Assembly (NCBI RefSeq): GCF_013375035.1
Contig: NZ_CP056032.1
Coordinates: 790,001 to 854,000, forward strand
DNA length: 64,000 bases
DNA from: Spirosoma sp. KUDC1026
Lineage (GTDB): Bacteria; Bacteroidota; Bacteroidia; Cytophagales; Spirosomataceae
Reading direction: 5' to 3'
A program made the translations under genes and the position numbers. Below, piece by piece: positions 44,270 through 53,598 of the stretch; the first letter of the stretch is position 1, and each line of letters opens with the position of its first letter. Under the pieces are notes generated by a model. That model saw only the letters and a program-made list of their open reading frames with translations. It was not told where the DNA came from and did not search any database.

Positions 44270-46405
44270 TTACTCGTTCACGAACTGAAGCGATAGGTTC
44301 GGAACGACCAGCGTCTGGTGGGGTGTTGCCGGATTGTTCAGCGACCAGCGAACAGGAATAAACGCATTATCCAGCCGTACAGCGGGCAGTTCTTTCTGAT
44401 AAAGTGTCTGAGGGACGGTATAATCAATCCCAATCGGGATGTTTTTCTGGAAGTTGTTGAACAGCTTGACGAGTAGCTGATTTTTACCCCGCTTCAGCGG
44501 CAGCATTATGATGTCGTTGGTTCTTGGCGATTTATCCGGGCTGTTGTGTTCCAGTAGCTGTTTGCCATTCAGGGCCACCAGCACACCATCGCCACTAGTG
44601 ATGCCCACCAGTACGGTCTGGTCGGCCGGGGCGGTGATTTCCTGTAGTACGTAATAGGAGCTTGTCAGACCAGCGGGTAATTCATAAACCGTTCCGTTCT
44701 GCCAATCAGCCTTCTTTTGCCAGGGTTTACCGTGCCAGGGTTTCGTTACGTCGATTGCGGCCGCATCGGCGGGGAGCCCGCCAATACCCGATCGTATCAG
44801 GCCCGATATGTACAACGGTCCCCAGGTTAGCGACGACGTGGTGGGTAAAGAAATAGATTTCCCACCGGAGAGCGTTACGTCAGACGATTTCTCGCCAATG
44901 GTCAGTTCAAGCTTTTTGCCCTTCTCTTCATCCGAATAAATCAGAACAGGTTTGAACGTACCACTTTGTTCAGGCCGAACCGTCCAGGATTCGGCAATAG
45001 TGCTTTGAAAGCGGGAGTTGTAGTCAATGCCCGAATTGCTGTAATATTTGTACGAATTGTCGTGGGTAAGTCGGGCTGTATTGTCCAGAAGAATAGGTTG
45101 GTAGGGACGAACGCTGTACCCGTCCGCAAACTCAACGGCAATCACCTGAATGTCCCTGGCAACGCTGAAGTTCTTTGGCAGGTTGATACCCAGACCATCC
45201 TTCCCGCGAACGACCGCCAGTTTCGCGCTCTTATCGCCCAGGATAGACGCGCTTTTGATCGTTCCACTAAGGCCGGGTAAGGCAATCTGACCACCGGCCG
45301 GCTGATTTAATACGTGCAGATACAGCATATTTGGGCGGCTGGTGATGCTGCCCCAGGCAAACGATTGATAGAACGGATCTGGGTTGGTGCCGTAGATAGC
45401 CTCGCCGTTTTTACTTAGCCACTGCCCAATACGTATCAGAATATCTTTTTCGTAGGGTACGACCGAACCGTCGCCTTTGGGGCCAATATTCAACAGGTAT
45501 TTGCCGCCCCGGCTTACCACGCGAATCAGGCTGGTGAGTTTCTCGCGCATCTTTTCGTTCTCCGGTACTCGCTTCTGCCAGGAGCGGTAGCCCCAGGTTT
45601 CGTCAAAGAACGAGGCCGGCGACTGCCAGGGTACGCCAATGGTGTAATCCGGTTCCTGGTTGTCGCCCATGACCGTAAAATCGCCCATATCGTTTCCAAT
45701 CCGGCTTCCAATCATGCAATCAGGCTGGAGTTTGTGAACCAAGTCGCGCATTTCTTTACTCTGCGCCAGACTCTGCGACCCCATGTCGAACCACAACTCA
45801 GCAACGGGGCCGTAGTTGGTTAGTAGTTCAGTAATCTGCTTTTTGTTGTACTCGTGGTGCGCTGGCGTGATCGAGTCGGAGTTATGGCTGGAGATAGGGG
45901 AGGCTTCCGGGAAGTGCCAGTCGATCAGGGAAAAATAGAGCCCGAACGTAACCCCCTGCCGTTTGCAGGCTTCGGCCAGTTCGCCAACGATGTCGCGTTT
46001 GTAAGGCGTCGCATCAACTACGTTGAAATCGGTCGTAGCTGTTTTGAACATACAGAATCCGTCGTGGTGCTTCGACGTAATAACGATAGAGCGCATACCC
46101 GCTCGCTTTGCCAGTATGGCGATCGAATCAGGGTTCCAGTGCGTGGGATTGAATCGACTGGCTACGTTGGCATAGGTATCGCTGTAAATACCCGCGTGGG
46201 CCTGAATCTGTTCGCTCAGTCCAACCGTTACCGGCTTATCGTTCCAGACCCCGCCCAGTACCGAATAGATCCCGCCAAAGTGGATAAACATCGAATACTT
46301 CTGGGCCTGCCATTCTTTCAGCGCCTTGGGGTTGATCTGAGCGTAGGTAGTGAAGCAGGGCAGGAAGTAAAGGAAAATAATCGCGTACGAAAGGCGGGCC
46401 TTCAT
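44270..46405 (-). CDS. Alpha-L-fucosidase (GH29 family)
   Basis: Retaining exo-glycosidase that removes alpha-L-fucose. 711 residues with a signal peptide (MKARLSYAIIFLYFLPCFTTYA). The catalytic barrel contains YSMFIHFGGIYSVLGG, VITSKHHDGFCMF, GLYFSLIDWHFP and AELWFDMG, where Asp207 matches the nucleophile position of GH29. The C-terminal 250 residues form additional beta domains (a jelly roll-like module around 560-700). It lies next to no SusC/D pair, so it may act on host or plant glycans independently. Confidence 0.9.
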   Translation of the reverse strand: MKARLSYAIIFLYFLPCFTTYAQINPKALKEWQAQKYSMFIHFGGIYSVLGGVWNDKPVTVGLSEQIQAHAGIYSDTYANVASRFNPTHWNPDSIAILAKRAGMRSIVITSKHHDGFCMFKTATTDFNVVDATPYKRDIVGELAEACKRQGVTFGLYFSLIDWHFPEASPISSHNSDSITPAHHEYNKKQITELLTNYGPVAELWFDMGSQSLAQSKEMRDLVHKLQPDCMIGSRIGNDMGDFTVMGDNQEPDYTIGVPWQSPASFFDETWGYRSWQKRVPENEKMREKLTSLIRVVSRGGKYLLNIGPKGDGSVVPYEKDILIRIGQWLSKNGEAIYGTNPDPFYQSFAWGSITSRPNMLYLHVLNQPAGGQIALPGLSGTIKSASILGDKSAKLAVVRGKDGLGINLPKNFSVARDIQVIAVEFADGYSVRPYQPILLDNTARLTHDNSYKYYSNSGIDYNSRFQSTIAESWTVRPEQSGTFKPVLIYSDEEKGKKLELTIGEKSSDVTLSGGKSISLPTTSSLTWGPLYISGLIRSGIGGLPADAAAIDVTKPWHGKPWQKKADWQNGTVYELPAGLTSSYYVLQEITAPADQTVLVGITSGDGVLVALNGKQLLEHNSPDKSPRTNDIIMLPLKRGKNQLLVKLFNNFQKNIPIGIDYTVPQTLYQKELPAVRLDNAFIPVRWSLNNPATPHQTLVVPNLSLQFVNE

Positions 46406-46433
46406 GGAAGCTGAATTTGGTTAGACGGTAAAC

Positions 46434-47474
46434 TTACAGGTTAAGCGCCTGCAGAATTTTGTCTGCGTTAAATCGCTCAATGGACGGAAAATAAAGCTCA
46501 TACGCTTCCCGTTGCAGCTTAGTCGCGTACGTTCGATGAAAGAAATACCGACCGTATTTGATAACGTAATTTAGAATGAAGAACCGGTACGCTTCCGGGA
46601 AAAAACGTACTTCTGCCTCCGTGAGTGGATAAACCTTGTGGTACTCCTGCAAAAAGATCATGAACCGGTCTTCCATCATTGGGTCGATGATGTAGCTGAA
46701 AATGGTACGGTCGCCTACGTCGGACGAGACCCGGCTGAAGAAATAAAAATCCATCACCCGGTAACTGATGCGGAACCAGTCGTAGTCCCAGCGGGAGAAT
46801 AGCTCCAGATTGTCTGTCACCGAGAAATTCCCGATGTTCCAGTCGACAAAAACGGGCATCGTTTCCACCGTACCCGCCACCAGTTTTTGTCGGTTTGCTA
46901 AAAACAGCTCGCATTGTCGGCGCAGCTCATCAACGTGCATCCGGTGTTCAAACTGGCCGGTTTCGGTATCCAGAATGTCCAGCAGATCCCAAATATCGGA
47001 ACGTAACGTTTTCGAGGATTTGGGTAGTACGGTGCTAACCCGGGAGCAGGCTTTGTGGAATCGGGCAATCTGGGCGCCCAGTAATCGAATCTGATGCTCG
47101 TCCAGCCGCCGGGGCAGTTTGTTCTGGGTGCGAATCGGGTTATAAAAAACGACCCAGGCGTCCAGCAATTCGTCCCGATGCCGGTACGTATAAACCTGAC
47201 CGTCGCGCACCAGCGATTTTGCCAATACGTTCTCGAAAGGGTACAGCAGATTGTTGGCCAGCGCGTGGATGATCCGGTGATCTTCCAGAAACTGCTCATA
47301 TTTGCCGAAATACGAGAGTTTGGCAATAACCCGATCCCCGTTTTCGAGTGTTACCCGAAAAACGTGATTAGTTGACACTTTGGCACTGATGTCTTCAACG
47401 GATTGTACGGAGCTGGACGGGTCAAAATCCAGCCAGGCCTTTTCAATAATGGCCGGGTAATTAATCAGACGCAT
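46434..47474 (-). CDS. Phosphotransferase (APH/choline kinase-fold) protein
   Basis: 346 residues from the ATG at 47474; a TTG five codons upstream runs into the preceding gene. The fold is that of aminoglycoside phosphotransferase/choline kinases, with GDRVIAKLSYFGKYEQF in the nucleotide-binding part. The Brenner box, normally HxDxxxxN, reads FVDWNIGNF, so the His is replaced by Val. The metal site is in SRWDYDWFRI, and the C-terminal half is helical. The substrate is unknown. Its start is one base past the stop of the glutamine synthetase-like gene, so the pair is coupled. Confidence 0.75.
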   Translation of the reverse strand: MRLINYPAIIEKAWLDFDPSSSVQSVEDISAKVSTNHVFRVTLENGDRVIAKLSYFGKYEQFLEDHRIIHALANNLLYPFENVLAKSLVRDGQVYTYRHRDELLDAWVVFYNPIRTQNKLPRRLDEHQIRLLGAQIARFHKACSRVSTVLPKSSKTLRSDIWDLLDILDTETGQFEHRMHVDELRRQCELFLANRQKLVAGTVETMPVFVDWNIGNFSVTDNLELFSRWDYDWFRISYRVMDFYFFSRVSSDVGDRTIFSYIIDPMMEDRFMIFLQEYHKVYPLTEAEVRFFPEAYRFFILNYVIKYGRYFFHRTYATKLQREAYELYFPSIERFNADKILQALNL

Positions 47475-47475
47475 A

Positions 47476-48834
47476 CTAAATAATTTCAAAATACCGCTTC
47501 AACTCCCAGTCGCTTACCTGTCTGGCGTATTGCCGCCATTCCCAGTCGCGTGTTCGGGTAAAGTGGTTAACGAACTCACTACCAAACAGTTCGGTAGCAA
47601 TGGGGGAGCGGGCCATCTGCTGGGTTGCTTCATAAAGATTGGCGGGTAGTATGCCATACTGTTTGTCGGCGTAGCCGTTTCCAACGGACGGTGGAATGTC
47701 CAGCGACAACTGGTGTTTGATTCCGTACAAACCAGATGCCAGCGCGGCCGCCAGGGCCAGGTACGGGTTCGTATCTGCCCCCGAGACGCGGTGTTCAACG
47801 CGGGTCAGCTTTTCGTGCTGATTCAGAATTCGTAGTGCTGTCGTTCGGTTATCGAACGACCAGGTGACGGTTGTAGGTGCCCAGGCGCCCTCTACCAGCC
47901 GCTTATAGCTATTGATCGTCGGGGCGAACATCGGCGTAATGTGCGGTAGACAATACAACTGACCGGCAATGAACTGCCGCATCAGCTCGCTCATTTTGCC
48001 GGGTTTAGACGGGTCAAAAAACAGGTTCTGGCTTTTGTCGGCGTTCCAGAGGCTCTGGTGAATATGGCCGCTGCAACCGGGCAGATCGGCGTTCCATTTG
48101 GCCATGAACGTAGCGATGATGCCGTGTTTGTACGCAATTTCCTTAACGCCCGTCTTAAAGAGGACCGCCTTGTCGGCCGCCCGGAGAACCTCGTCGTGCA
48201 TGATGGCGGCTTCGTAAACGCCCGGCCCGGTTTCGGTATGCAGCCCTTCGATGGGAATGTCAAACTGGGTCAGTAAATCGAACAGGTCGTGATAAAATGA
48301 GCTTTCGAGCGACGGACGCAGGATAGAGTAACCGAACATACCGGGTGTGAGGGGTTCCAGACTGCGAAAGCCCTTTGTCTGAAGGGACTGAGGGGTTTCC
48401 CGGAAGTTGAACCACTCAAATTCCTGCGCGTACTCAGCGTGGAAACCCATGTCGCGGCACAGGCTGGCGATACGCTTCAGCAACGACCGAGGACAGGCTG
48501 CCAGATCGGGGCCGTTGGGATTACTGAAATCGGCCAGGAAAAACGGTAGGTTGTCCTCCCAGGGGATGTGCCGCAACGTACTCAGGTCAATCCTGACCGG
48601 CGTATCCGGGTAACCCGACTGCCAGCCGGTGATGATCCCGTTATCGTAGGGCGTATCCGACGAATCCCAGCCCCAGACCACATCGCAGAAGCCCGATCCG
48701 TCGGCCAGACTATCCAGCAGCTTCTGACGGTGAATCACTTTACCCCGTAATATGCCATCAATATCAGCAAATGCATACTTGATTTTAGGGCTGGCGGCCT
48801 GGTTGATAGCGTCGATTGCGTCCTGCTGATTCAT
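47476..48834 (-). CDS. Glutamine synthetase-family ligase
   Basis: 452 residues of the GSI-type fold: KYAFADIDGILRGKVI at the start (the beta-grasp part), EYAQEFEWF, HTETGPGVYEAAI, GCSGHIHQSLW, NSYKRLVEGAWAPTTVTWS and RVEHRVSGADTNPYLALAAAL. These are the catalytic-loop and metal-site regions. The N-terminus and the FADIDGILRGKV element resemble gamma-glutamyl ligases of the PuuA/FluG type more than housekeeping GlnA, but the substrate is not certain. It is coupled to the phosphotransferase gene. Confidence 0.85.
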   Translation of the reverse strand: MNQQDAIDAINQAASPKIKYAFADIDGILRGKVIHRQKLLDSLADGSGFCDVVWGWDSSDTPYDNGIITGWQSGYPDTPVRIDLSTLRHIPWEDNLPFFLADFSNPNGPDLAACPRSLLKRIASLCRDMGFHAEYAQEFEWFNFRETPQSLQTKGFRSLEPLTPGMFGYSILRPSLESSFYHDLFDLLTQFDIPIEGLHTETGPGVYEAAIMHDEVLRAADKAVLFKTGVKEIAYKHGIIATFMAKWNADLPGCSGHIHQSLWNADKSQNLFFDPSKPGKMSELMRQFIAGQLYCLPHITPMFAPTINSYKRLVEGAWAPTTVTWSFDNRTTALRILNQHEKLTRVEHRVSGADTNPYLALAAALASGLYGIKHQLSLDIPPSVGNGYADKQYGILPANLYEATQQMARSPIATELFGSEFVNHFTRTRDWEWRQYARQVSDWELKRYFEII

Positions 48835-49035
48835 GGCTCAGTCGGTGTGATTCCGGGTCTGGTTAGCAACCAAAGGTAATCACTCATCCCAAACTTTGCC
48901 CATTTCCTCCCAAAGTCCGGATGGTTGATCCCGGCGATTTTAGGGCGTGCTGGCCATGTGCTTGCTTTGAATCAACAAAACGGCAGACAAACTGCCAGAC
49001 TAATCAAAATAACCACAATCAACCAGTACACTCTT

Positions 49036-49389
49036 ATGAAAACGCTTGCTACCTCCTTCGCTCTCCTGATCGCTGCCGCTACGTTCACTGCCTGCTCTAC
49101 ACCAACTATTGATCCGATTCCTGCTACGTTCCAGTCCGTACACATCGTGAACCCAGATTCTATTCGTGCTATCGACCGAGTGCTGGAGGACGATGTGATG
49201 CCGGTCAAGGGTGGTCGGGAAAAAATAGAAGCCGGATCAGAAGCGCCCGTATCGACGGTGCACAACCCAAGTCCAGCCGCTGTTCCCAATCAGAACCCGG
49301 CTAAAATTCGCCGGCCGCATAAAGACATCATGCCGGCAGACGAGGCAAAAGACATCATGCCAGTCATTGAAGCCGAGACCATCAACTAA
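49036..49389 (+). CDS. Small lipoprotein with KDIMP repeats
   Basis: 117 residues from the ATG at 49036 (MKTLATSFALLIAAATFTAC). The lipobox ends at Cys20, so it is probably lipid-anchored. The mature part is Pro/Glu-rich and low complexity. It contains DDVMP once and KDIMP twice (KDIMPADEAKDIMPVIEAE). No family recognised. It lies upstream of the CPBP/LytS cluster, 68 nt before it, and may be part of it. Confidence 0.65.
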   Translation: MKTLATSFALLIAAATFTACSTPTIDPIPATFQSVHIVNPDSIRAIDRVLEDDVMPVKGGREKIEAGSEAPVSTVHNPSPAAVPNQNPAKIRRPHKDIMPADEAKDIMPVIEAETIN

Positions 49390-49457
49390 GCCGCCAGCCT
49401 TTCCGCTCCTGCCGCTCCCTTCTTCAACCCAAAATCTTTTCAACTGCACACTTAACC

Positions 49458-50207
49458 ATGCGACCGCTCATGAATGCCTTCTTCAATTTTCAGTATTACG
49501 TCAGTCAGCCTGTCTATCAAACGCCTTTGTCTGACCGTCCGGACCACTCACTGGTTCGTAATCTACGCCAGTTTGCTAATGAGAGTGCCTTGTTTCTGTT
49601 CCTGATGGGCTTTACGATGACATTTGGGCTGGCGTATATTCATGTCACCGGCAATCATCTATTCCGGGATTTGATCGAGAAATACCAGTCGAGAATGATT
49701 GTGCTAGTCGTTTCGCTGCTCATTGCGGTTACTCTTGAGGAGGGACTTTTTCGAGCCATTCTACGGATGACGCAACAAAATCTACGCTACATCGCTACCG
49801 TACTCACGTTCCTGCTGATAGGCGTCTGGTATAAACCGCTGAAAGAACTGGTTGGCCCAATGGTTGGATTTGGTATGATCGGTGTCTGGTTCGTTACGTC
49901 GCTCGTGCTGGATCGGTATCTGAAACGGCCAGCTGTATTCGCTCGGGTATTAGCGTTCTGGCAGGCCAACTTCGGTAAACTATTCTACGTGACAAGCCTG
50001 GTGTATGCACTGGTCAAAATCGCAGATGACATTAGTTGGTTGACTGGCTGGCAGCTGTTGTTCGTGCCTGCACTTTTGGGGCTGAGCCTGATCAGCGGTT
50101 TCTACTTTGGTTATGTACGCATGAAATATGGCTTCTGGTACGCTGTCGCTGTTCATTCGCTGATTCTGGCTGGTCTAATCCTGTCAGAAGCCGTTCTAAC
50201 CCTGTAA
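49458..50207 (+). CDS. CPBP-like membrane protein with a degenerate active site
   Basis: 249 residues with about six membrane helices. EEGLFR (Glu94, Glu95, Arg99) matches motif 1 of the CPBP/CAAX intramembrane protease family. The family's later catalytic residues are missing: the position of FxxxH reads TFLLIGVW without His, and the last motif reads AVHSLIL instead of HxxxN. It is therefore probably a pseudo-protease or a membrane partner. It lies 15 nt upstream of the first LytS-like kinase. Confidence 0.7.
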   Translation: MRPLMNAFFNFQYYVSQPVYQTPLSDRPDHSLVRNLRQFANESALFLFLMGFTMTFGLAYIHVTGNHLFRDLIEKYQSRMIVLVVSLLIAVTLEEGLFRAILRMTQQNLRYIATVLTFLLIGVWYKPLKELVGPMVGFGMIGVWFVTSLVLDRYLKRPAVFARVLAFWQANFGKLFYVTSLVYALVKIADDISWLTGWQLLFVPALLGLSLISGFYFGYVRMKYGFWYAVAVHSLILAGLILSEAVLTL

Positions 50208-50222
50208 CTTTGTAGAAGACTG

Positions 50223-51383
50223 ATGGAAAGCACATTGAAAAAGCCACACGCATTACCCGTTTCTTCTTCTCCTACGTCTCGCGCTGTTTCCAGCAGTTTC
50301 TGGGAAACATGGGGTACCTGGTTGGCGATTCTGGGATGCTTAGTCATTCTCTCGCTCTATACCGATTTCGGTGATTTTTTACAGGGGTTCAGCGATGGTT
50401 TCACCGACGAAGGAAAGCGGAAACCGTTATCAACAGGAGTATTGATCGGCGCTAGTTTTGTCCTGCTTCTGGGTCTTTTATTATGCATTGCCGTTCTGTC
50501 GGGTATATCGCACCTGTACTACCGAGCGTTTCACCAGCATGTATTCCGAAAGAACCAGGTCGCTTATACAATACTTTATATAGTATGCCTGCTTTTATTC
50601 TGGAATCTTCTGAGTGATGGTCTCGAAAAGCTGAATTTCTTCGGTACCGTCCGGAAGAAGTCGACGGTGATGGATGCGGCCGAGTACAACGAAATGATAG
50701 CTTCCGTACTGGCATCGATCCTACTGATTTATATGGTTGTCTACGGCTTCATCATCGACTACCGCAAAAGCCGTAAGCTACAAACCGCGCTCGTACAGCA
50801 GCGGACGCAGGCTGAACTGGATGCCTTAAAAGCACAGGTAAATCCCCATTTTCTGTTCAACTCGCTCAATAATATCTACGGCACTGCCATTCAGGAAGGT
50901 AGTCCGCGTACGGCCGAGAGCGTTCAGCAACTATCGGGGATTGTTCGCTACGTGATGGAAGAGTCGCGGCTGCAAACCACCGATATCCGGCGCGAGCTTC
51001 GGTTCATCGGGGACTTTGTTGAACTCCAGCAGCTTCGTTTGCCGAATCTAGATACTATCGATATCCGGACTACGGTTGATTGGGATGAACAACCGGCTCA
51101 TATTGTCCCACTCCTGCTGAATCCGTTGATTGAAAATGCGTTCAAATACGGTATCAGTATCCACTATCCTTGCTTTGTCTATATAAGCCTGCGGGTTCAG
51201 GAGGGCCAGTTGCGTCTCACGACCGAAAACAGCGTACTGCCCCGCAACGAACTCGAAAAAAGTACGGGCCTCGGCCTGGCAAACGTCCGGCAACGACTTG
51301 ACCTGGCTTATCCGGACCGTTACCGGTTGGCTATCAACGAAACCGACGAAACCTTTCATGTAACACTCACCATTGATTTGTAA
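50223..51383 (+). CDS. LytS/YehU-like sensor histidine kinase (first copy)
   Basis: 386 residues. Membrane helices lie around 34-47, 74-95, 114-131 and 160-177. The His_kinase domain has NPHFLFNSLNNIYG (His209) and the ATPase part has PLLLNPLIENAFKYG, STGLGLANVRQRLDLAYPD and a TIDL end. The wide EER-containing coiled region RTQAELDALKAQ is typical. It is clearly paralogous to the kinase at 52267. It most likely signals to the LytTR regulator at 53599. Confidence 0.9.
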   Translation: MESTLKKPHALPVSSSPTSRAVSSSFWETWGTWLAILGCLVILSLYTDFGDFLQGFSDGFTDEGKRKPLSTGVLIGASFVLLLGLLLCIAVLSGISHLYYRAFHQHVFRKNQVAYTILYIVCLLLFWNLLSDGLEKLNFFGTVRKKSTVMDAAEYNEMIASVLASILLIYMVVYGFIIDYRKSRKLQTALVQQRTQAELDALKAQVNPHFLFNSLNNIYGTAIQEGSPRTAESVQQLSGIVRYVMEESRLQTTDIRRELRFIGDFVELQQLRLPNLDTIDIRTTVDWDEQPAHIVPLLLNPLIENAFKYGISIHYPCFVYISLRVQEGQLRLTTENSVLPRNELEKSTGLGLANVRQRLDLAYPDRYRLAINETDETFHVTLTIDL

Positions 51384-51411
51384 GCCTTTCAACCTCTCCT
51401 CAACCATTAAC

Positions 51412-52257
51412 ATGGATACGTTTTCAACGAAACAGGCATCCCCGGTTGTCTACCCAGAGGCAGCTCCCCGCAAGACCGGATACCCAACTCATAAGCAAGC
51501 CTGGTGGCTGGTAGGCTTTTTCATCCTCATTCAGTTACCCGCGTCAATCCCTTCCGCTGGACTTTCGTACCTGGCGGATCGATTTGATCATGCCTGGCTG
51601 AAATCCGTCGGTAGCATGCTGGCCTACGTCCTGGCCCTCGGTTTGACAATTCGGTACGGCTTCAAGAAACGCGGAAGTACTGAGCTAAGCTTTCGATCGG
51701 CTCCCGCCCTGGCTTACGTTGTGGCCGCAGTTGGTCTGGTGGCCATGGGTGTGCTGGTTGAACCATTAATTTCGGCGATCCCCATGCCCGAAAAACTCAA
51801 GGAAATCATTGCCAAGATCTTTACGAAAGATATGATTTTCGTGGCCGTCCTGGCCGCTCCTGTTCTGGAAGAGGTATTGTTCCGGGGCATCATCCTGGAT
51901 GGTCTGCTTAAAAACTACTCGCCTGCCAAAGCGATCCTGTTGTCGGGGGCTATGTTTGGGTACGCGCACATCATCCCGACGCAGGCCGTCAACGCCATGT
52001 TCATCGGTTTTGCGCTGGGCTGGGTCTACTATCGAAGCCGTTCGCTCTATCTGTGTATGTTCCTGCACTTCGTCAACAATGCGCTTAGTTCGCTGACGTT
52101 TCTGGTCGACGATGAGATGGACATGAGCGCTAATCTGACGCGAAGTCTGGTCGGAAATGATACCTATTATGTTGGTGTACTCGTTGGCTGCGCGGCTCTC
52201 TGCTACGGCTGCTACGTAAGTCTGAACCGTGTACTGCCTCAACCAACCGTCAATTAG
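51412..52257 (+). CDS. CPBP-family intramembrane metalloprotease
   Basis: 281 residues from the ATG at 51412; the frame extends 13 codons upstream to an ATT-type start that I do not use. Seven or so membrane helices. All CPBP motifs are intact: LEEVLFRG (Glu153, Glu154, Arg158), FGYAH (His186) and HFVNN (His219, Asn223). Family members cleave prenylated or peptide substrates within the membrane, or act in peptide-toxin immunity. It is placed between the two LytS-like kinases, which suggests a shared signalling function. Confidence 0.88.
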   Translation: MDTFSTKQASPVVYPEAAPRKTGYPTHKQAWWLVGFFILIQLPASIPSAGLSYLADRFDHAWLKSVGSMLAYVLALGLTIRYGFKKRGSTELSFRSAPALAYVVAAVGLVAMGVLVEPLISAIPMPEKLKEIIAKIFTKDMIFVAVLAAPVLEEVLFRGIILDGLLKNYSPAKAILLSGAMFGYAHIIPTQAVNAMFIGFALGWVYYRSRSLYLCMFLHFVNNALSSLTFLVDDEMDMSANLTRSLVGNDTYYVGVLVGCAALCYGCYVSLNRVLPQPTVN

Positions 52258-52266
52258 AGACTCATT

Positions 52267-53364
52267 ATGCAATCCGCTTTGTTGACTGTAGCTGCGTCTG
52301 AGCCTTTCGTAAAACGATGGCTCTGGAACCGGGAAATTCGTATTTTCCTGATTCACTACGGCGTTTGGGTCATTGTTAGTCTGATCGGTGGCTGGCTTGA
52401 ACTCCAATTTATCCCCGCCGACCGACTGGAGGAAGCCACGCCAATACTGGCGCACTACCGGAATGACTGGTGGGGTTATGTTCAGATGACCTTGATCGCT
52501 GATCTGGTTTATCTCATTCCAGTGCATGTTTCGTACTGGGTGTTTCAGAGATCGATGAGGACGGGTAGGGCATGGGCGCTGGTACTGTTTGGCCTGTACA
52601 TGCTGGTCTATTTTTTCGTCCAGTCTTTGCTGTATGGCATTCTAGTAGGCGCATTGGGGTGGCCGGTTAAGAACCAGGAAGCGCTATCGACCATCGTCAT
52701 TACGTGGATCTACACGGTAATTTTTATTGCGGTACGGGCGTACCGGCAGAACCGCCGTCGACAAAAGGAACTGGAGTTACAGCGCACACGGGCCGAACTA
52801 CAAGCGCTCAAAGCACAGGTTAATCCTCATTTTATGTTTAACACGCTGAACAATCTCTACGGTACTGCAATCACAGGTAATATGGACCGGACGGCCGCGG
52901 GTATTGAACAGTTGTCGTCGGTGATGCGACACATTACCGAAGCGTCGCAACAGGACGTAATTCTGATCGAACAGGAGCTTCGATTCGTGGAGGATACTGT
53001 TGAACTGCACCGAATGCGTGTTCCGCAAACAGAGTCGATTCAGATTCGGGCCGTTATGGACTGGGACGAAAAACCCGCTCAGATTGCCCCGTTGTTGCTG
53101 AACCCGCTGGTCGAAAATGCCTTCAAGTATGGCATCAGCATGCAGCGTCCGAGTTTTGTGGATATATCGATACGGGTAACCGACGGAACGCTGACCGGAA
53201 CGATTCGCAACAGCATCGTATCGAGGACCCAGCTGGAAAAAGGAACGGGTACCGGCCTGAAAAACGTCCGGCAGCGCTTGGCCCTGGCCTATCCAAATCG
53301 TCATCTACTACGTATTGAGCAGACGAATGACGAGTTTATCGTTTATTTGACAATCAACCTGTAA
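52267..53364 (+). CDS. LytS/YehU-like sensor histidine kinase (second copy)
   Basis: 365 residues. Membrane helices lie around 25-42, 70-92, 102-130 and 142-158. The histidine-kinase domain has NPHFMFNTLNNLYG (His189), then PLLLNPLVENAFKYG and GTGLKNVRQRLALAYPN, ending FIVYLTINL. It is strongly paralogous to the kinase at 50223 from the conserved His to the C-terminus; the membrane halves differ more. It is followed by a small membrane protein and the LytTR regulator. Confidence 0.9.
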   Translation: MQSALLTVAASEPFVKRWLWNREIRIFLIHYGVWVIVSLIGGWLELQFIPADRLEEATPILAHYRNDWWGYVQMTLIADLVYLIPVHVSYWVFQRSMRTGRAWALVLFGLYMLVYFFVQSLLYGILVGALGWPVKNQEALSTIVITWIYTVIFIAVRAYRQNRRRQKELELQRTRAELQALKAQVNPHFMFNTLNNLYGTAITGNMDRTAAGIEQLSSVMRHITEASQQDVILIEQELRFVEDTVELHRMRVPQTESIQIRAVMDWDEKPAQIAPLLLNPLVENAFKYGISMQRPSFVDISIRVTDGTLTGTIRNSIVSRTQLEKGTGTGLKNVRQRLALAYPNRHLLRIEQTNDEFIVYLTINL

Positions 53365-53376
53365 CCGCTTCCATCC

Positions 53377-53595
53377 ATGACCTTACGAATTGGCCGTTAT
53401 ATCATTACTGGCCGTGTACTCCTTAAATTTCTGTTTATCTGTTTTTTGGTAGGTCTTCCAATTGGCGCGTCGATTGCGGCTTATGAAGCGGGAAAATCGG
53501 TAAAATGGCTTCCTTACATGGCGCTTTTTTTGGTGGTGGGATATCTTATCAAAACAGCAATTACTGATTTCAAGAAAGACAACCAACTCGACTAA
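53377..53595 (+). CDS. Small two-helix membrane protein
   Basis: 72 residues. Two predicted helices: about 13-32 (FLFICFLVGLPIGASIAAYEA) and 40-60 (WLPYMALFLVVGYLIKTAI), with a charged tail. It lies 12 nt after the second kinase and 3 nt before the LytTR regulator. No family recognised. The tight spacing suggests a role as an accessory component of the same system. Confidence 0.6.
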   Translation: MTLRIGRYIITGRVLLKFLFICFLVGLPIGASIAAYEAGKSVKWLPYMALFLVVGYLIKTAITDFKKDNQLD

Positions 53596-53598
53596 CTC

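Noticed and set aside
51766..52527. 253-residue open frame opposite the CPBP and second LytS genes
   Set aside because: It spans two well-supported genes on the other strand and shows no domain; antisense chance frame.
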